In this document: positions 52,025-60,911 of the stretch, one piece after another
Layout: the number at the start of each line of letters is the position of its first letter
Position numbering within the stretch: position 1 is the first letter of the stretch
Source of the DNA: Nisaea sp.
Lineage (GTDB): Bacteria > Pseudomonadota > Alphaproteobacteria > Thalassobaculales > Thalassobaculaceae
DNA: 64,000 nt
Reading direction: 5' to 3'
Assembly: GCF_034670185.1 (NCBI RefSeq)
Contig: NZ_JAXMNY010000002.1
Location: 62,001-126,000 of the forward strand
The notes under the pieces: generated by a model
The model's database searches: none
What the model saw: only the letters and a program-made list of their open reading frames with translations
What the model was told of the DNA's origin: nothing
Made by a program: the position numbers and the translations under genes

Positions 52025-53122
52025 ATGACGGAACAAACCCTTCTCAAGACTCCCCTGCACGGCCTGCATGTCGAACTCGGCGCCAAAATGGTGCCGTTCG
52101 CGGGCTATGACATGCCGGTTCAGTACCCCGCCGGGGTCAAGGCCGAGCATCTGCATACCCGCACCAAGGCCGGGCTGTTCGATGTCTCCCACATGGGGCA
52201 GGTCAAGCTGACCGGCGCCGATGCCGCGCGCGATCTGGAACGGCTGGTGCCCGGCGATCTCGACGGGCTCTCTGTCGGGCAGATGCGCTACAGCATGTTC
52301 ACGAACGACAAGGGCGGCATTTTGGATGACCTGATGGTCTGCCGGATCGAGGATGGCCTGATGGTCGTCGTCAACGCTGCCTGCAAGGATGCCGATATCG
52401 CCCATATGCGGGCCAACCTTTCCTCCGAGATCACGGTTCTGGAAGACCGCGCGCTGATCGCCTTGCAGGGCCCCGGCGCCGAGGTCGCGCTGTCCGCCCT
52501 CGCCCCGGCCGCCGCGACACTCAGCTTCATGACCGGCGCCGAAATGAATGTGGACGGGGCAGCCTGTTTCGTCACCCGGTCAGGCTATACGGGCGAGGAC
52601 GGTTACGAGATTTCCGTGCCCGCCGATCAGGCCGACGCGCTTGCCCGCAAATTGCTGGCGCAGAACGACGTGGAAGCCATTGGGCTTGGCGCCCGGGATT
52701 CCCTGCGCCTCGAAGCCGGACTTTGCCTGTACGGCCACGATATCGACGAGACCACAACACCGATCGAGGCCGCGCTTGCCTGGTCCATCGGCAAGCGCCG
52801 GCGGGAGGAAGGCGGCTTTCCCGGCGCGGATATCATTCTCGACCAAATCAAGAACGGCGCCCCGCGGAAACGGGTCGGCATCCTGCCGGACGGCCGGGCA
52901 CCCGCCCGCGAAGGCACCGAAATCCAGGCACCCGACGGCACCAGCATCGGCATCATCACCAGCGGCGGTTTCGGACCTTGCCTGGAGGCTCCGCTGGCCA
53001 TGGGATACGTCACCACCGAACACGCAGCCGCCGGTAGCGCTGTAAATGTTGTCGTTCGGGGCAAAGCCCTGCCCGCCAAAACCGCCAAAATGCCGTTCGT
53101 CCCGAATGGCTACAAACGTTAA
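52025..53122 (+). CDS. gcvT: Glycine cleavage system T protein (aminomethyltransferase)
   Basis: 365 residues, cytoplasmic. It transfers the aminomethyl group from lipoylated H protein to tetrahydrofolate, giving methylene-THF and ammonia. Typical motifs: TPLHGLHVELGAKMVPFAGYDMPVQYP, the folate site around RTKAGLFDVSHMGQ with the catalytic Asp in the N-terminal part, GYTGEDGYEI, and LGARDSLRLEAGLCLYGHDID. First gene after the glycine riboswitch; gcvH follows after 25 bases. Confidence 0.97.
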   Translation: MTEQTLLKTPLHGLHVELGAKMVPFAGYDMPVQYPAGVKAEHLHTRTKAGLFDVSHMGQVKLTGADAARDLERLVPGDLDGLSVGQMRYSMFTNDKGGILDDLMVCRIEDGLMVVVNAACKDADIAHMRANLSSEITVLEDRALIALQGPGAEVALSALAPAAATLSFMTGAEMNVDGAACFVTRSGYTGEDGYEISVPADQADALARKLLAQNDVEAIGLGARDSLRLEAGLCLYGHDIDETTTPIEAALAWSIGKRRREEGGFPGADIILDQIKNGAPRKRVGILPDGRAPAREGTEIQAPDGTSIGIITSGGFGPCLEAPLAMGYVTTEHAAAGSAVNVVVRGKALPAKTAKMPFVPNGYKR

Positions 53123-53147
53123 AACAAAGCACCAGAGGGGATCAGAT

Positions 53148-53519
53148 ATGAGCGAGCGTCGCTTTACCGAAGACCATGAATGGATCGATCTCGACGGCGA
53201 GATCGGTACCGTGGGGATTACTGATTTCGCGCAGGAACAGCTTGGCGAAGTCGTGTTCGTGGAAGTCCCGGATGTCGGCAAGACCGTCGCCAAGGGGGAC
53301 GAAACCGCCGTCGTTGAATCCGTGAAAGCCGCAAGCGAGCTTTACGCACCGGTGACCGGTGAAGTGGTCGAGGCCAATGCGGCACTGGCCGACACGCCGG
53401 ATCTGGTGAACAGCGACCCCGAAGGCGCTGCCTGGTTCTACAAGATCAAGATTTCCGACAAGGCCGAGTTCGACGCCCTGATGGACGCGGACGCCTACAA
53501 GGCGCACGCGGAGGCCTGA
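53148..53519 (+). CDS. gcvH: Glycine cleavage system H protein
   Basis: 123 residues, lipoyl carrier that shuttles the aminomethyl group between P, T and L proteins. The lipoylation Lys is K60 in VVESVKAASELYAPV; EWIDLDGEIGTVGITDFAQEQLGE and VNSDPEGAAWFYKIK are typical. ATG at 53148 with AGAGGGG upstream; the frame extends into gcvT but without start support. Confidence 0.97.
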   Translation: MSERRFTEDHEWIDLDGEIGTVGITDFAQEQLGEVVFVEVPDVGKTVAKGDETAVVESVKAASELYAPVTGEVVEANAALADTPDLVNSDPEGAAWFYKIKISDKAEFDALMDADAYKAHAEA

Positions 53520-53589
53520 GGCCGGGCGCCGTTCGGGCGCCTGATGCACGAGATGACGTATGGCCTGCGGGCCACAAGGAGCAGAAGAG

Positions 53590-56475
53590 ATGATGGACAA
53601 CAGGCTGGCCTTCGCCGAACAGGAAGAAAGCGAAGAGTTCATTCGCCGTCATATCGGCCCCGGCCCGGAAGATCAGGCAACGATGCTGAAGGCGCTCGGC
53701 TACGAGAACCTCGGCGCCCTGATTGATGCCGCCGTTCCGGCAAAGATCCGCATCAAGGAGCCGCTCGACCTGCCGCCCGCACAGACCGAAAGCGCGGTGC
53801 TGCAGAAGCTCCGGCAATATGCCAACACCAACACGGTGAACCGCACCCTGATCGGCATGGGCTATTACGGCACCCGCGTGCCCGCCGTCATCCAGCGCAA
53901 CATCCTGGAAAACCCGGCCTGGTACACGGCCTATACGCCGTACCAGCCGGAAATCAGCCAGGGGCGGCTGGAAATGCTGCTGAACTTCCAGACCATGATC
54001 GGCGATCTGACCGGTCTGGAAATCGCCAATGCATCGTTGCTGGACGAAGGCACGGCGGCAGCGGAGGCCATGGCTTTCTGTCACAAGGCCTCGAAGAACA
54101 AGGGCAACGTCTTCTTCGTCTCAAAGAACTGCCATCCGCAGACCATCGACATTCTGCAGACCCGCGCCGCTCCAGCCGGGCTGACTGTCATGGTCGGCGA
54201 CGAGAACGACACCCTGCCGGAAGACGCCTTCGCCATCCTGCTGCAATATCCGGATACCAACGGCGCCGTGCATGATTATGCCGGCATCGTCGAGAAAGCC
54301 CATGCCCAGGGCGCGCTCGCCGTGGTCGCGGCGGACCTGCTCGCCCTGACTCACCTCACCCCTCCGGGCGAGTTCGGCGCGGATGTCGCCATCGGCACCA
54401 GCCAGCGCTTCGGCGTGCCGCTCGGCTTCGGCGGCCCGCACGCGGCCTATTTCGCCACCAAGGACGAATACAAGCGCTCCATCCCGGGCCGCATCGTCGG
54501 CGTATCGGTCGACAAGAATGGTGACCCGGCCTACCGGCTGGCCCTGCAGACCCGCGAGCAGCATATCCGCCGCGAGAAAGCGACCAGCAACATCTGCACC
54601 GCCCAGGTCCTGCTCGCCGTCATGGCGGCGGCTTATGCCTGCTATCACGGGCCGGACGGGCTGACCAAGATCGGCCGCCGGGTGCACCGCCGGACCGCGA
54701 TCCTCGCACAGGGCCTGCGCGAGCTCGGCTACACCATCGCGCACGACAATTTCTTCGACACCATCATCGTTCAGACGGACGACTGGACCGGCTCCGTCAT
54801 CGAAGCAGCCCGCATTGAAGGCGTCAATCTGCGCATCTTCGAGAACAGTGTCGGCATCTCGCTGGACGAGACCTGCACCCGCGAGCTGGTCGAGCGGCTC
54901 TGGGCCATGATGGCCTTCGACAGCATGAAGGAACTCACCTACGAGGCCGTCGCCGACCGCACCCCGGACGCCATCCCGGCGAAACTGGAACGCAGCTCGG
55001 ACTTCCTGACCCATCCGGCCTTCAACAGCTATCATTCCGAGACCGAGATGCTGCGCTACCTGCGCCGCCTCGCGGACAAGGACGTGGCGCTGGACCGGTC
55101 GATGATCCCGCTCGGCTCCTGCACCATGAAGCTGAACGCGACGACCGAGATGATCCCGGTCACCTGGGCATCTTTCTCCGACATCCACCCGTTCGCACCG
55201 CGCGATCAGGTCGAAGGCTATCATCTGATGATCACCGAGCTGGAGCACATGCTGGCGGAGATCACCGGCTATGCCGCCGTCTCCCTGCAACCGAACGCCG
55301 GCTCACAGGGCGAGTATGCGGGCCTCTTGGTGATCAGTGCCTATCATGAGAGCCGGGGCGAAGGGCATCGCAATATCTGCCTGATCCCAAGCTCCGCGCA
55401 TGGCACCAACCCGGCGTCAGCCGCGATGGCCGGCATGAAGGTCGTGGTCGTGAAATGCGACGATCACGGCAATATCGACATGACCGACCTGAAAGCCAAG
55501 GTCGAGCAGCACAGCGACACTCTCGCCGCCTTGATGATCACCTATCCTTCGACCCACGGCGTGTTCGAGGAGACCGTCACCGAGATCTGCGATCTGATCC
55601 ATGAACATGGCGGACAGGTCTATATGGATGGCGCCAACCTCAATGCCATGGTCGGTGTCTGCAAGCCCGGCCAGTTCGGCTCCGATGTCAGCCACCTGAA
55701 CCTGCACAAGACCTTCTGCATCCCGCATGGCGGCGGCGGCCCCGGTGTCGGCCCGATCGGCGTCGGCGCGCACCTGGCGCCGTTCCTGCCCGGCCACCGC
55801 AACATGAACGCTCAGGAAACCGCCATCGGCCCGGTCAGCGCTGCGCCCTATGGCAGTGCCGGCATCCTGCCGATCTCCTGGAGCTATATCGAGCTGATGG
55901 GCGCCAACGGTCTGAAGCAGGCAACCGAGGTCGCGATCCTCTCCGCCAACTATCTGGCCCACCGCCTCGAAGAGCATTTCCCGGTGCTCTACAAAGGCAA
56001 GAACGGTCTGGTGGCGCATGAATGCATCATCGATCTCCGCCCGCTGAAGGACGAGACGGGCGTTACCGTCGACGATGTCGCCAAGCGCCTGATGGATTAC
56101 GGCTTCCACGCACCGACCATGTCCTTCCCGGTGCCGGGCACGCTGATGATCGAGCCTACCGAGAGCGAACCTCTGGCCGAGCTGGAGCGGTTCTGCGCGG
56201 CGATGATCGCCATCCGGCAGGAAATCCGCGATATCGAGGACGGCAAGCTCACTCGCGACGAAAGCCCGCTGGCCCACGCGCCGCATACGGCAGGCGATCT
56301 GATGGCGGATGACTGGGACCGGAAATATTCCCGCGCCCAGGGCGCCTTCCCGGTCGAAAGCCTCCGGGCCGATAAGTATTGGCCGCCGGTCGCCCGGATC
56401 GACCAGGCCTACGGCGACAAGCACCTGATCTGCTCCTGCCCGCCGCTGGAGGCCTATCAGGACGCGGCAGAGTAA
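53590..56475 (+). CDS. gcvP: Glycine cleavage system P protein, full-length (glycine dehydrogenase, decarboxylating)
   Basis: 961 residues, the fused single-chain form, not the split GcvPA/GcvPB. PLP-dependent decarboxylation of glycine and transfer of the aminomethyl group to H protein. RHIGPGPEDQATMLKALGY marks the N-terminus; the PLP Lys is K707 in HLNLHKTFCIPHGGGGPGVG; GSCTMKLNATTEM and SAAPYGSAGILPISW are intact. The ATG at 53590 sits 9 bases after AAGGAG. The L protein (lpd) is not in the window. Confidence 0.97.
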   Translation: MMDNRLAFAEQEESEEFIRRHIGPGPEDQATMLKALGYENLGALIDAAVPAKIRIKEPLDLPPAQTESAVLQKLRQYANTNTVNRTLIGMGYYGTRVPAVIQRNILENPAWYTAYTPYQPEISQGRLEMLLNFQTMIGDLTGLEIANASLLDEGTAAAEAMAFCHKASKNKGNVFFVSKNCHPQTIDILQTRAAPAGLTVMVGDENDTLPEDAFAILLQYPDTNGAVHDYAGIVEKAHAQGALAVVAADLLALTHLTPPGEFGADVAIGTSQRFGVPLGFGGPHAAYFATKDEYKRSIPGRIVGVSVDKNGDPAYRLALQTREQHIRREKATSNICTAQVLLAVMAAAYACYHGPDGLTKIGRRVHRRTAILAQGLRELGYTIAHDNFFDTIIVQTDDWTGSVIEAARIEGVNLRIFENSVGISLDETCTRELVERLWAMMAFDSMKELTYEAVADRTPDAIPAKLERSSDFLTHPAFNSYHSETEMLRYLRRLADKDVALDRSMIPLGSCTMKLNATTEMIPVTWASFSDIHPFAPRDQVEGYHLMITELEHMLAEITGYAAVSLQPNAGSQGEYAGLLVISAYHESRGEGHRNICLIPSSAHGTNPASAAMAGMKVVVVKCDDHGNIDMTDLKAKVEQHSDTLAALMITYPSTHGVFEETVTEICDLIHEHGGQVYMDGANLNAMVGVCKPGQFGSDVSHLNLHKTFCIPHGGGGPGVGPIGVGAHLAPFLPGHRNMNAQETAIGPVSAAPYGSAGILPISWSYIELMGANGLKQATEVAILSANYLAHRLEEHFPVLYKGKNGLVAHECIIDLRPLKDETGVTVDDVAKRLMDYGFHAPTMSFPVPGTLMIEPTESEPLAELERFCAAMIAIRQEIRDIEDGKLTRDESPLAHAPHTAGDLMADDWDRKYSRAQGAFPVESLRADKYWPPVARIDQAYGDKHLICSCPPLEAYQDAAE

Positions 56476-56478
56476 ACC

Positions 56479-57189
56479 GTGCAAGGCGGCATCTTGCGGG
56501 GGACGAGCAAACGCCCCGTCCCTCTCCGCCTTGATGCGTTGCTATTCGATCTAGACGGCACGCTCGTGGACACCACCGAACTACATGTCGCCGCGACCAA
56601 CGCCGCTCTCGCGACATTCGACCGACGAATCTCCCGCCAGGAGTATGAGGAGCACCTGCATGGCGGCGCCAATGACGACACCCGGCACTTTCTGTTTCCC
56701 GACGATCCCGAGGGCAAGGGCCGGGACTATGTCGAGCTGAAGGAACAGCTGTTCCGGAACAGCGTCGTCCAGCTGGAGAGAATGCCAGGACTGACCGAGC
56801 TTCTGGACTGGGCCGCCGAGCACAGTCTGAAAACCGCCGTGGTAACCAACGCTCCACGCGCGAATGCGGATCTGATGCTGCGCGCTCTTGGCCTCGCGGA
56901 CCGCTTCGACGCAATTGTTGTCGCGGAAGAAGTGCCCTTGGGTAAACCGGACCCGGGACCTTATCTGGAAGGCCTGTCCCGCATCGGCTGCACGGCAGAG
57001 GCGGCAATCGGGTTCGAGGATTCGCCAAGCGGGCTGACCGCGCTGATCGGCGCCGGCGTCTTTTCAGTCGCAATTACCGGTGCGGGCGATCCAGCTCCAC
57101 TCATCGGGGCTGATCTCTTAATTGACGACTTCCGGTCGCCCGCGCTTCAATCGCTTCGTCACGTCATCCTCAAGCCGGACCCCTCATAA
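56479..57189 (+). CDS. HAD-superfamily hydrolase (phosphoglycolate/beta-phosphoglucomutase-like)
   Basis: 236 residues. HAD motifs: I FDLDGTLVD (nucleophile Asp), II VVTNA, III Lys in PLGKPDPGPY, and IV GFEDSPSGL. A cap domain of about 65 residues follows motif I, the subclass I pattern shared by phosphoglycolate phosphatases and beta-PGM-like enzymes. The GTG start lies 3 bases after gcvP, so cotranscription with gcvTHP is likely. Phosphoglycolate salvage would connect to glycine metabolism, but this is inference. Confidence 0.85.
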   Translation: MQGGILRGTSKRPVPLRLDALLFDLDGTLVDTTELHVAATNAALATFDRRISRQEYEEHLHGGANDDTRHFLFPDDPEGKGRDYVELKEQLFRNSVVQLERMPGLTELLDWAAEHSLKTAVVTNAPRANADLMLRALGLADRFDAIVVAEEVPLGKPDPGPYLEGLSRIGCTAEAAIGFEDSPSGLTALIGAGVFSVAITGAGDPAPLIGADLLIDDFRSPALQSLRHVILKPDPS

Positions 57190-57271
57190 CAGCCCGTTCC
57201 GGAAGCGGCCCAAGCCAATCGGCTCCTATGTGCCGCGTGTTGGACCACGAGCCCGGATATTTGCATTTCCA

Positions 57272-57308
57272 GCGGCATTGCCGGAAGGTGTGCGGCATTG
57301 ACGGAACG
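57272..57308. promoter_or_regulatory. Direct-repeat site upstream of the response regulator
   Basis: Two copies, GCGGCATTGCCGGAAGG (57272-57288) and GCGGCATTGACGGAACG (57292-57308), match at 15 of 17 positions and are offset by 20 bp. They lie 35 bases before the response regulator GTG, a position suited to autoregulation. Each also has partial CGGCA/TGCCG symmetry. Confidence 0.55.
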
Positions 57309-57342
57309 ACATGTCGTCACAACCAGTTGAGAGAGGCTTTGC

Positions 57343-57999
57343 GTGCGCATACTCCTGATTGAGGATGAGCATCATCTTGGTGCGGCTGTCCAGGAGCAGC
57401 TTCGAAGCGAGAGCCATGCCGTCGACTGGGTGCAGACGCTGGCCGATGCAGACGCGGCGGCTGTCGCAACGGACTACGATCTCTTGCTTCTGGATCTGAA
57501 TCTGCCGGACGGAAATGGCATTGATCTGCTCAAGTCCATGCGTGAGCGGGGTAGTAGCTGCCCTGTTCTCATTCTTACCGCACAAGACCAGATCAGCGAC
57601 CGGATCGCAGGCCTTAACGCCGGTGCGGACGATTACCTTGTAAAACCCTTCGACCTGGAAGAGCTGTCGGCGCGCATTCATGCGGTGATCAGACGTTATG
57701 TTGGAAATCTGAAGCAGGTTGTCGATTTCGGTGACGTTTCGGTCGATATTACGGCCAAGCTGGTTCGAAAGAACGGTGAGGAAATTGCTCTCACGCGGCG
57801 GGAATGGGCGATACTCGACCAGCTCTCGCGCCGGCCCGGCACGGTCATATCGAAGGAAAAGTTTGAGGAAGCGCTCTACGAGTTCGGCGAGGAAGTCGAA
57901 AGCAACGCCGTGGAGGTGCATATCAGCCGTTTAAGGAAAAAGCTCGGCGCCGAGTTGATCAACACGCAGCGGGGCGTGGGCTACAATCTGGTGATCTGA
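57343..57999 (+). CDS. OmpR/QseB-class response regulator
   Basis: 218 residues. Receiver domain with acidic pair E7-D8, phospho-acceptor D51 in LLLLDLNLPDGNG, T79 and K101 (VKPFD). The C-terminal winged-helix DNA-binding domain has ALTRREWAILDQLSRRPGTVISKEKFEEAL and VEVHISRLRKKLGAELINTQRGVGYNLV. GTG start with GAGAGG upstream. The kinase gene begins 2 bases after its stop. The probable target is the downstream RTX gene, which has an 11-bp-phased direct repeat in its promoter. Confidence 0.95.
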   Translation: MRILLIEDEHHLGAAVQEQLRSESHAVDWVQTLADADAAAVATDYDLLLLDLNLPDGNGIDLLKSMRERGSSCPVLILTAQDQISDRIAGLNAGADDYLVKPFDLEELSARIHAVIRRYVGNLKQVVDFGDVSVDITAKLVRKNGEEIALTRREWAILDQLSRRPGTVISKEKFEEALYEFGEEVESNAVEVHISRLRKKLGAELINTQRGVGYNLVI

Positions 58000-58001
58000 A
58001 T

Positions 58002-59342
58002 ATGGCACGATGGAGCCTTACGCAGCGATTGACTGTCCGCCTGAGCGCGGCTCTCGCACTCCTCTGGATCGCGGCGGCGGTAACGACCGCGTTTGTTATC
58101 CGGTACGAATTCAACGAAGTATTCGACAGCGCACTTCAGGAAATCGCACAGCGATTGTTGCCACTTGCGGTCGAAGACCTGAAGGAGCGAGGCGAGCCCG
58201 TGGAATGGTCGCGCGAGATCCGCGAAGAGATCGTTGTCGCAGAGCATGAAGAATACCTCATATACCAGATCCGGGCATCAGACGGCCGCGTGCTCATCCG
58301 TTCGCACGATGCGCCGAAGCAGGGTTTCAAGACACCCCTGACCCCAGGCTACGCGAACCGGAATGGCTGGCGCGTCTATACCGAGCCGAGTGCCGGTCAG
58401 GATGTCTTCATCCAGGTCGCCGAAGCCCTGGATCACCGTGACGAAGCACTCTTCAATCTGGTGCTTACCCTGACGGCGCCTTTGTTCGTGTTGTTGCCCC
58501 TTTCCGCCTTCATCGTTCGCTGTTTCGTTCTGGGAACGCTACGTCCGATTACAAGCGTCCGCGCGTCGATCGCTTCTCGCGGAGGCGGTAACACAGCGCC
58601 TATCGACGATGAATCACTCCCGCAGGAACTGAGCCCGATCGTGGAAGATGTAAATCGGTTGCTGGAACGCCTGCAGAAATCACTGCAGGCGGAACGCGCC
58701 TTTGCCTCAAGCAGCGCTCATGAGCTGCGCACACCCGTGGCCTCTGCCTTGGCGCAGGTATCCCGCCTCAAGGCTGACCTTCAGCAGCATCCGGCAACGG
58801 ATCGGGTTAGACGGATCGAAGAGATCCTTCGTGAGCTTGGTGGCCTGGTCGAGAAGCTGCTGCAGCTTTCAAGAGCAGAAGCCGGGGTGGCCCTGAAACG
58901 CGAGCCGATGAAACTCGGCTACGTCGCACAGTATCTCGTGGATGAATTCGACCGCAAGACACCCTATGCAGGGCTGGTGAAGCTCGTCAATGAGACCCAC
59001 GAAGAAGGTCAGGATGTTGTAGAGACCGATCTCGATGCGCTCGCGATCGCCCTCCGGAACCTGATTGAAAATGCCTTGGTTCACGGCGCGAAGGATTGCA
59101 CGGTGATCGTGCTGATCGGGAAAGACCGTTCGATTCGGGTGATCAACGAAGGCGCGGTCGTTCCCGGTGAGAAATTGTCTCACCTGACGGACCGGTTTTC
59201 CCGCGGCCGTTCCAGATCCGAAGGCAGCGGTCTCGGGCTCGCGATCGTGAAGACGATCGTGGAGCAGGCTGGAGGAACGCTCGAACTCCGGTCCCCGGCG
59301 ACCGGACGCAATGACGGGTTCGAGGCGATCATCCGCTTTTAG
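58002..59342 (+). CDS. Sensor histidine kinase (QseC/TctE-like)
   Basis: 446 residues. TM1 at about 13-35, a periplasmic sensor loop of about 115 residues rich in acidic residues (EWSREIREEIVVAEHEEYL), TM2 at about 152-175, a HAMP-like segment, then the H-box SSAHELRTP with His240, N-box NLIENAL, and G-box SRSEGSGLGLAIVK. It phosphorylates the partner response regulator encoded 2 bases upstream. The acidic loop could bind cations, as in PhoQ/CarS-type kinases, which would suit a calcium-binding target; this is inference. Confidence 0.94.
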   Translation: MARWSLTQRLTVRLSAALALLWIAAAVTTAFVIRYEFNEVFDSALQEIAQRLLPLAVEDLKERGEPVEWSREIREEIVVAEHEEYLIYQIRASDGRVLIRSHDAPKQGFKTPLTPGYANRNGWRVYTEPSAGQDVFIQVAEALDHRDEALFNLVLTLTAPLFVLLPLSAFIVRCFVLGTLRPITSVRASIASRGGGNTAPIDDESLPQELSPIVEDVNRLLERLQKSLQAERAFASSSAHELRTPVASALAQVSRLKADLQQHPATDRVRRIEEILRELGGLVEKLLQLSRAEAGVALKREPMKLGYVAQYLVDEFDRKTPYAGLVKLVNETHEEGQDVVETDLDALAIALRNLIENALVHGAKDCTVIVLIGKDRSIRVINEGAVVPGEKLSHLTDRFSRGRSRSEGSGLGLAIVKTIVEQAGGTLELRSPATGRNDGFEAIIRF

Positions 59343-59449
59343 TAACCCAACCGTTTTTTTTCAAAGCTGTCAGGTTCACGTCAGGTTTGCGTGAGAGTGT
59401 TACACGCTATACGGCGACTCTCGTCGCGAATGGAGCCGAGGAGAAACTA
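59343..59449 (+). promoter_or_regulatory. Promoter region of the small RTX gene with 11-bp-phased direct repeat
   Basis: GTCAGGTT occurs at 59369-59376 and again at 59380-59387, an 11-bp offset that is the hallmark of OmpR/PhoB-class binding sites. A TTGCGT (59387-59392) and TATACG (59408-59413) could act as weak -35 and -10 elements, with the repeat overlapping the -35. Preceded by an eight-T run without a hairpin. Confidence 0.55.
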
Positions 59450-60247
59450 ATGGCTAGCTTCGACGAACTCGATGACGACTGGAACGAAAAGTTGTTCGCA
59501 GAACTCGCCCATGACGACGACGACGACGACGATGATGAAGATGATCATTACGACCATCTTTATGATAGCGATGACGATGACGATGACGATGATGATGATC
59601 TGGATGATGACCATCTGGAAGGGCACGAAGGTCATGACGATCTGTATGGCGGCATCGGCTCGGACTTGTTGTATGGCCGAAACGGCGATGATGATCTCTA
59701 CGGCGAAGCCGACGATGACATCATCTACGGCAACACTGGCTCCGATCACCTCGACGGAGATGATGGGTACGACATTCTCTACGGGGGACAAGACAACGAT
59801 ACCGTCCTCAGCGGGAACGGCGACGATTTTGCCTATGGCAACTTCGGCGATGACACGCTGGATGGTGGCGCTGGCAATGATTGGCTGCATGGCGGGCGGG
59901 ACAACGACACGATCGACGGCGGTGACGGCAACGACGTCGTGAACGGCGGCCGCCATGACGATCAGCTGACCGGCGGAGCCGGTGCCGACACGTTCGTGTT
60001 CGCAGGCCAGTCCGGTCAGGACACGGTCTATGATTTCGCCCCGGACAACGGTGATGTCATCGCGTGGGACCCGATTGATGTCGAGGGTGATGCCAACGAT
60101 GGTCCCGAAAGCGCTCAGGAATTGCTGTCTCGGGTTACCGAGAACGAAAATGGCGATGCGGTGATCGCGCTCGGTGGGGACAACACTGTCACCCTTATCG
60201 GCGTCGCGCCAAGCGATCTCAGTGCGGCAGACTTCTTGATCATCTGA
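59450..60247 (+). CDS. Small Asp-rich RTX calcium-binding protein
   Basis: 265 residues. Residues ~22-60 are almost pure Asp/Glu/His (long Asp runs), unusual even for RTX proteins. About fifteen nonapeptide repeats of the form GGxGNDxLx/YGNxGxDxL follow (~63-200). The C-terminal GADTFVFAGQSGQDTVYDF plus VTLIGVAPSDLSAADFLII resembles the ends of the two larger RTX proteins and fits a type I secretion signal. ATG at 59450 with GAGGAG; an earlier in-frame start lies in the promoter region. Directly follows the two-component system and ends at a strong terminator. Confidence 0.87.
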   Translation: MASFDELDDDWNEKLFAELAHDDDDDDDDEDDHYDHLYDSDDDDDDDDDDLDDDHLEGHEGHDDLYGGIGSDLLYGRNGDDDLYGEADDDIIYGNTGSDHLDGDDGYDILYGGQDNDTVLSGNGDDFAYGNFGDDTLDGGAGNDWLHGGRDNDTIDGGDGNDVVNGGRHDDQLTGGAGADTFVFAGQSGQDTVYDFAPDNGDVIAWDPIDVEGDANDGPESAQELLSRVTENENGDAVIALGGDNTVTLIGVAPSDLSAADFLII

Positions 60248-60264
60248 TTGCAGATTAATGTGGA

Positions 60265-60304
60265 CGAGCCCCGCAATCACTGTTGCGGGGCTCGTTCTTT
60301 ATTT
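60265..60304 (+). terminator. Intrinsic terminator after the small RTX gene
   Basis: Perfect 12-bp stem CGAGCCCCGCAA (60265-60276) / TTGCGGGGCTCG (60283-60294) with a 6-base loop, followed by TTCTTTATTTCC. It lies 17 bases after the stop codon. Confidence 0.9.
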
Positions 60305-60443
60305 CCAACCTCGGTTGAAGAGCCCGCCCAATTCCGCACGGCCAATAGAGAGACACGCGCCGCTGCCATCGGGTGGCGATTGACGACTCCTCCGCGCCTG
60401 CGCTCCACTCCTCTCTTGCCCCCCTCCTGAAAGACGGACCCCC

Positions 60444-60911
60444 ATGAGCAAGAGCGTCAATCGTGTGAAAGCAGCCGCCGAGGCGGCCGGGCTGACCATC
60501 GAGATCCTGCGTATGCCGGACTCTACACGGACCGCCGCCGAAGCCGCCGCCGCCTGCGGCTGCGATGTTGCGCAGATCGTGAAGTCACTGATCTTCAAGG
60601 GTGGCGAGACGGGCGCGCTGAAGCTGCTGCTGGTCTCCGGCGCCAATCAGGTGGATCTGGAAAAGGCGGCGGCGCTGGTCGGCGAGCCGCTGGAACGGGC
60701 CGATCCGAAGGAAGTCCGCGAGATCACCGGGTTCGCCATCGGCGGTGTCTCCCCGCTCGGACATCTGACCCCGGTCACGACCTGGATGGACGAGACTTTG
60801 CTCGGCTTCGGAACAGTCTGGTCGGCGGCCGGAGCGCCGAACGCGGTATTCGAGATCACCGGCACCGCGCTGCGTGACGCCACCGGCGCCACAATCGCAG
60901 ATCTCGGTTAA
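60444..60911 (+). CDS. YbaK/EbsC-family aminoacyl-tRNA deacylase
   Basis: 155 residues, single-domain editing protein that hydrolyses mischarged aminoacyl-tRNA (Cys-tRNAPro-type or similar). Features: AEAAAACGCDVAQIVKSLIFK with the conserved Lys, LLLVSGANQVDLEKAAALVG, DPKEVREITGFAIGGVSPLGH and the C-terminal GAPNAVFEITGTAL. It ends overlapping the convergent LuxR-type gene by 4 bases. The precise tRNA substrate cannot be assigned. Confidence 0.9.
   Translation: MSKSVNRVKAAAEAAGLTIEILRMPDSTRTAAEAAAACGCDVAQIVKSLIFKGGETGALKLLLVSGANQVDLEKAAALVGEPLERADPKEVREITGFAIGGVSPLGHLTPVTTWMDETLLGFGTVWSAAGAPNAVFEITGTALRDATGATIADLG

Noticed and set aside
59447..60280. A minus-strand frame giving a very hydrophobic Ile/Val-rich protein opposite the small RTX gene
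   Set aside because: Complement of GAC/GAT Asp codons reads as GTC/ATC (Val/Ile), so the hydrophobicity is an artefact of the poly-Asp tract.
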